This document shows positions 5,387 to 6,441 of a DNA stretch of 6,441 nt, piece by piece. Source of the stretch: JAWLGW01 sp964569055 (GTDB taxonomy: Bacteria > Planctomycetota > J058); contig CAZMSZ010000408.1 in NCBI GenBank assembly GCA_964569055.1, positions 1 to 6,441 on the forward strand, given 5' to 3'. Position 1 is the stretch's first letter. Each line of letters starts with the position of its first letter. The notes beneath the pieces are model-generated. The model worked only from the letters and a program-made list of their open reading frames with translations. It ran no database searches and was not told the origin of the DNA. Position numbers and translations under genes: made by a program.

Positions 5387-6441
5387 GCGGTCCGCCCGAG
5401 GGGCTCCTCCCGCCCGAGCAGCGCGCCCGGCTGATCGAGACGCGCCGCGACCTCCACCGCCACCCCGAGCTCGCCTATCAGGAGGTGCGCACGGCCGGGC
5501 TGGTGGCGGAGCGGCTGCGCGCGCTCGGCTACCCCCTGCGCGAGCGCGTGGCCGAGACGGGCGTGCTCGCCAACCTCGGAGCGAGCGGACGAGGCGTCCT
5601 GCTGCGGGCCGACATGGACGCGCTCCCGATCGAGGAGGAGGGCAAGGCGAGCTACCGCTCGAGCGTGCCCGGGTGCATGCACGCCTGCGGCCACGACGGC
5701 CACGTGGCCTCGCTGCTCACGGTCGCCGAGCGGCTGGCGGCGAGCCCGCCCCCCGGGCGGGTGGTGCTCTGCTTCCAGCCCGCCGAGGAGGGCGCGGGCG
5801 GCGCCGACCGCATGGTGGCCGAGGGCGCGCTCGAAGGCGTCGACGCCGCGTTCGGAGTCCACCTGTGGACGCCGCTCGCCTGCGGCAAGGTGGGGGTCGC
5901 GCCGGGCCCGGTCATGGCCGCGGTGGACAAGTTCGAGCTGACCGTGGTCGGCGTCGGCGGCCACGGCGCCATGCCACACGAAGCGATCGACCCGGTCGTC
6001 GCCGCCTGCCACCTCGTGACCGCGCTTCAGACGATCGTCTCGCGCGAGACCGACCCCCTCGACAGCGTGGTCGTGACCGTCGGCCGGCTCGAGGCAGGCG
6101 ACAACTTCAACGTGATCCCCCGCACCGCGCGCCTGTGGGGCACCTGCCGCTCCTACTCACGCGCCGCCTACGAGCGCCTCCCCGAGCGCTTCCGCCGCGT
6201 GGCCGAGGGCGTAGCGCGCGCCCACGGCTGCGAGCTAGAGCTCGACTACACGCGGCTCTGCCCCCCCACCGTCAACGACCCCGCCATGACCGCCCTCGTC
6301 CAAGACGTGGTCCGCGACCTCCTCGGCCCCGACGCGCTCGTCATCGAAGGCCCCGGCGCGCGCACGCTGGCCGGCGAAGACTTCGCCCGCTACCTCGAGC
6401 GCGTCCCCGGCTGCTTCTTCTTCGTAGGCGCCCGCGACGAG
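5383..6441 (+). CDS. M20-family amidohydrolase (hippurate/N-acyl-amino-acid hydrolase type), C-terminus cut by window edge, apparent CTG start
   Basis: This metal-dependent amidohydrolase would cleave an N-acyl or peptide-like amide bond; hippurate, N-acetyl-amino acids and similar compounds are typical substrates, and the real one cannot be told. Of a usual 380-400 residues, 353 are visible. Motifs in order: RRDLHRHPEL (21-30), RADMDALPI (75-83), MHACGHDGH (99-107) with metal ligands C102 and H104, QPAEEGAGG (132-140) with E135/E136, HLW with H160, the dimerisation-domain GGHGAMPH segment, NFNVIP, and GEDFARYLE near the end. The last His ligand, normally some 20-30 residues later, is outside the window. 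The Cys ligand places it with the hippurate hydrolase/IAA-amino-acid hydrolase group. The frame is open upstream to 4552 but has no ATG, GTG or TTG before GTG 5485, which would remove the conserved HRHPEL helix. CTG 5383, in a CTGA overlap with the FHA stop and after GGAGG, gives a natural N-terminus (read as M-SGPPEGLLPPEQ). It is probably translated by coupling to the FHA gene. Confidence 0.92.
   Translation, partial: MSGPPEGLLPPEQRARLIETRRDLHRHPELAYQEVRTAGLVAERLRALGYPLRERVAETGVLANLGASGRGVLLRADMDALPIEEEGKASYRSSVPGCMHACGHDGHVASLLTVAERLAASPPPGRVVLCFQPAEEGAGGADRMVAEGALEGVDAAFGVHLWTPLACGKVGVAPGPVMAAVDKFELTVVGVGGHGAMPHEAIDPVVAACHLVTALQTIVSRETDPLDSVVVTVGRLEAGDNFNVIPRTARLWGTCRSYSRAAYERLPERFRRVAEGVARAHGCELELDYTRLCPPTVNDPAMTALVQDVVRDLLGPDALVIEGPGARTLAGEDFARYLERVPGCFFFVGARDE

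Noticed and set aside
5485..5487. GTG at 5485 as the start of the M20 gene
   Set aside because: It would delete the conserved RRDLHRHPEL helix that is clearly coded just upstream in the same frame.
4462..6012. 516-residue minus-strand open frame opposite the FHA and M20 genes
   Set aside because: It is antisense to two genes with clear conserved motifs. Its repeated Gly/Ala/Leu section is just the reverse reading of the Lys/Pro repeats.

Overview
The window is very GC-rich (about 70% or more by eye) and densely coded, with five genes in two divergent groups around one intergenic region of about 180 bp. No rRNA, tRNA, CRISPR array, insertion sequence or integrase is visible. The gene mix suggests a Planctomycetota bacterium, with Myxococcota as the main alternative. 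It includes an FHA-linked Ser/Thr kinase with a YMPPEQ motif, the long 'type 2' orotidine-5'-phosphate decarboxylase, an O-antigen-ligase-like membrane protein with a TPR-like tail, and an FHA membrane protein. This placement is an inference from family resemblance.

Minus strand, in transcription order: pyrF (4397-3552, UMP synthesis), a Wzy/WaaL-type polytopic membrane protein with a C-terminal TPR-like region (3520-1265), and a serine/threonine kinase with an N-terminal FHA domain and a Cys4 zinc-ribbon-like linker (1251 to beyond the left edge). The gaps are 31 and 13 nt, so the three are probably one operon.

Plus strand: an FHA-domain protein with one membrane segment and a Lys/Pro repeat tail (4580-5386), then an M20-family amidohydrolase (5383 to beyond the right edge). 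The M20 frame has no ATG, GTG or TTG where its N-terminus must lie. The best start is a CTG inside a CTGA overlap with the FHA stop codon, 7 nt after a GGAGG.

The two FHA proteins, one carrying a kinase, are in opposite transcription units but close together. They could form a phospho-dependent signalling pair at the membrane, with the surface-polysaccharide gene as a nearby envelope function. This is a hypothesis from gene order only. No clear multi-gene defence, mobile or biosynthetic system is present. The most unusual points are the CTG start, the FHA/zinc-ribbon/kinase layout, and the repeat-tailed FHA membrane protein.
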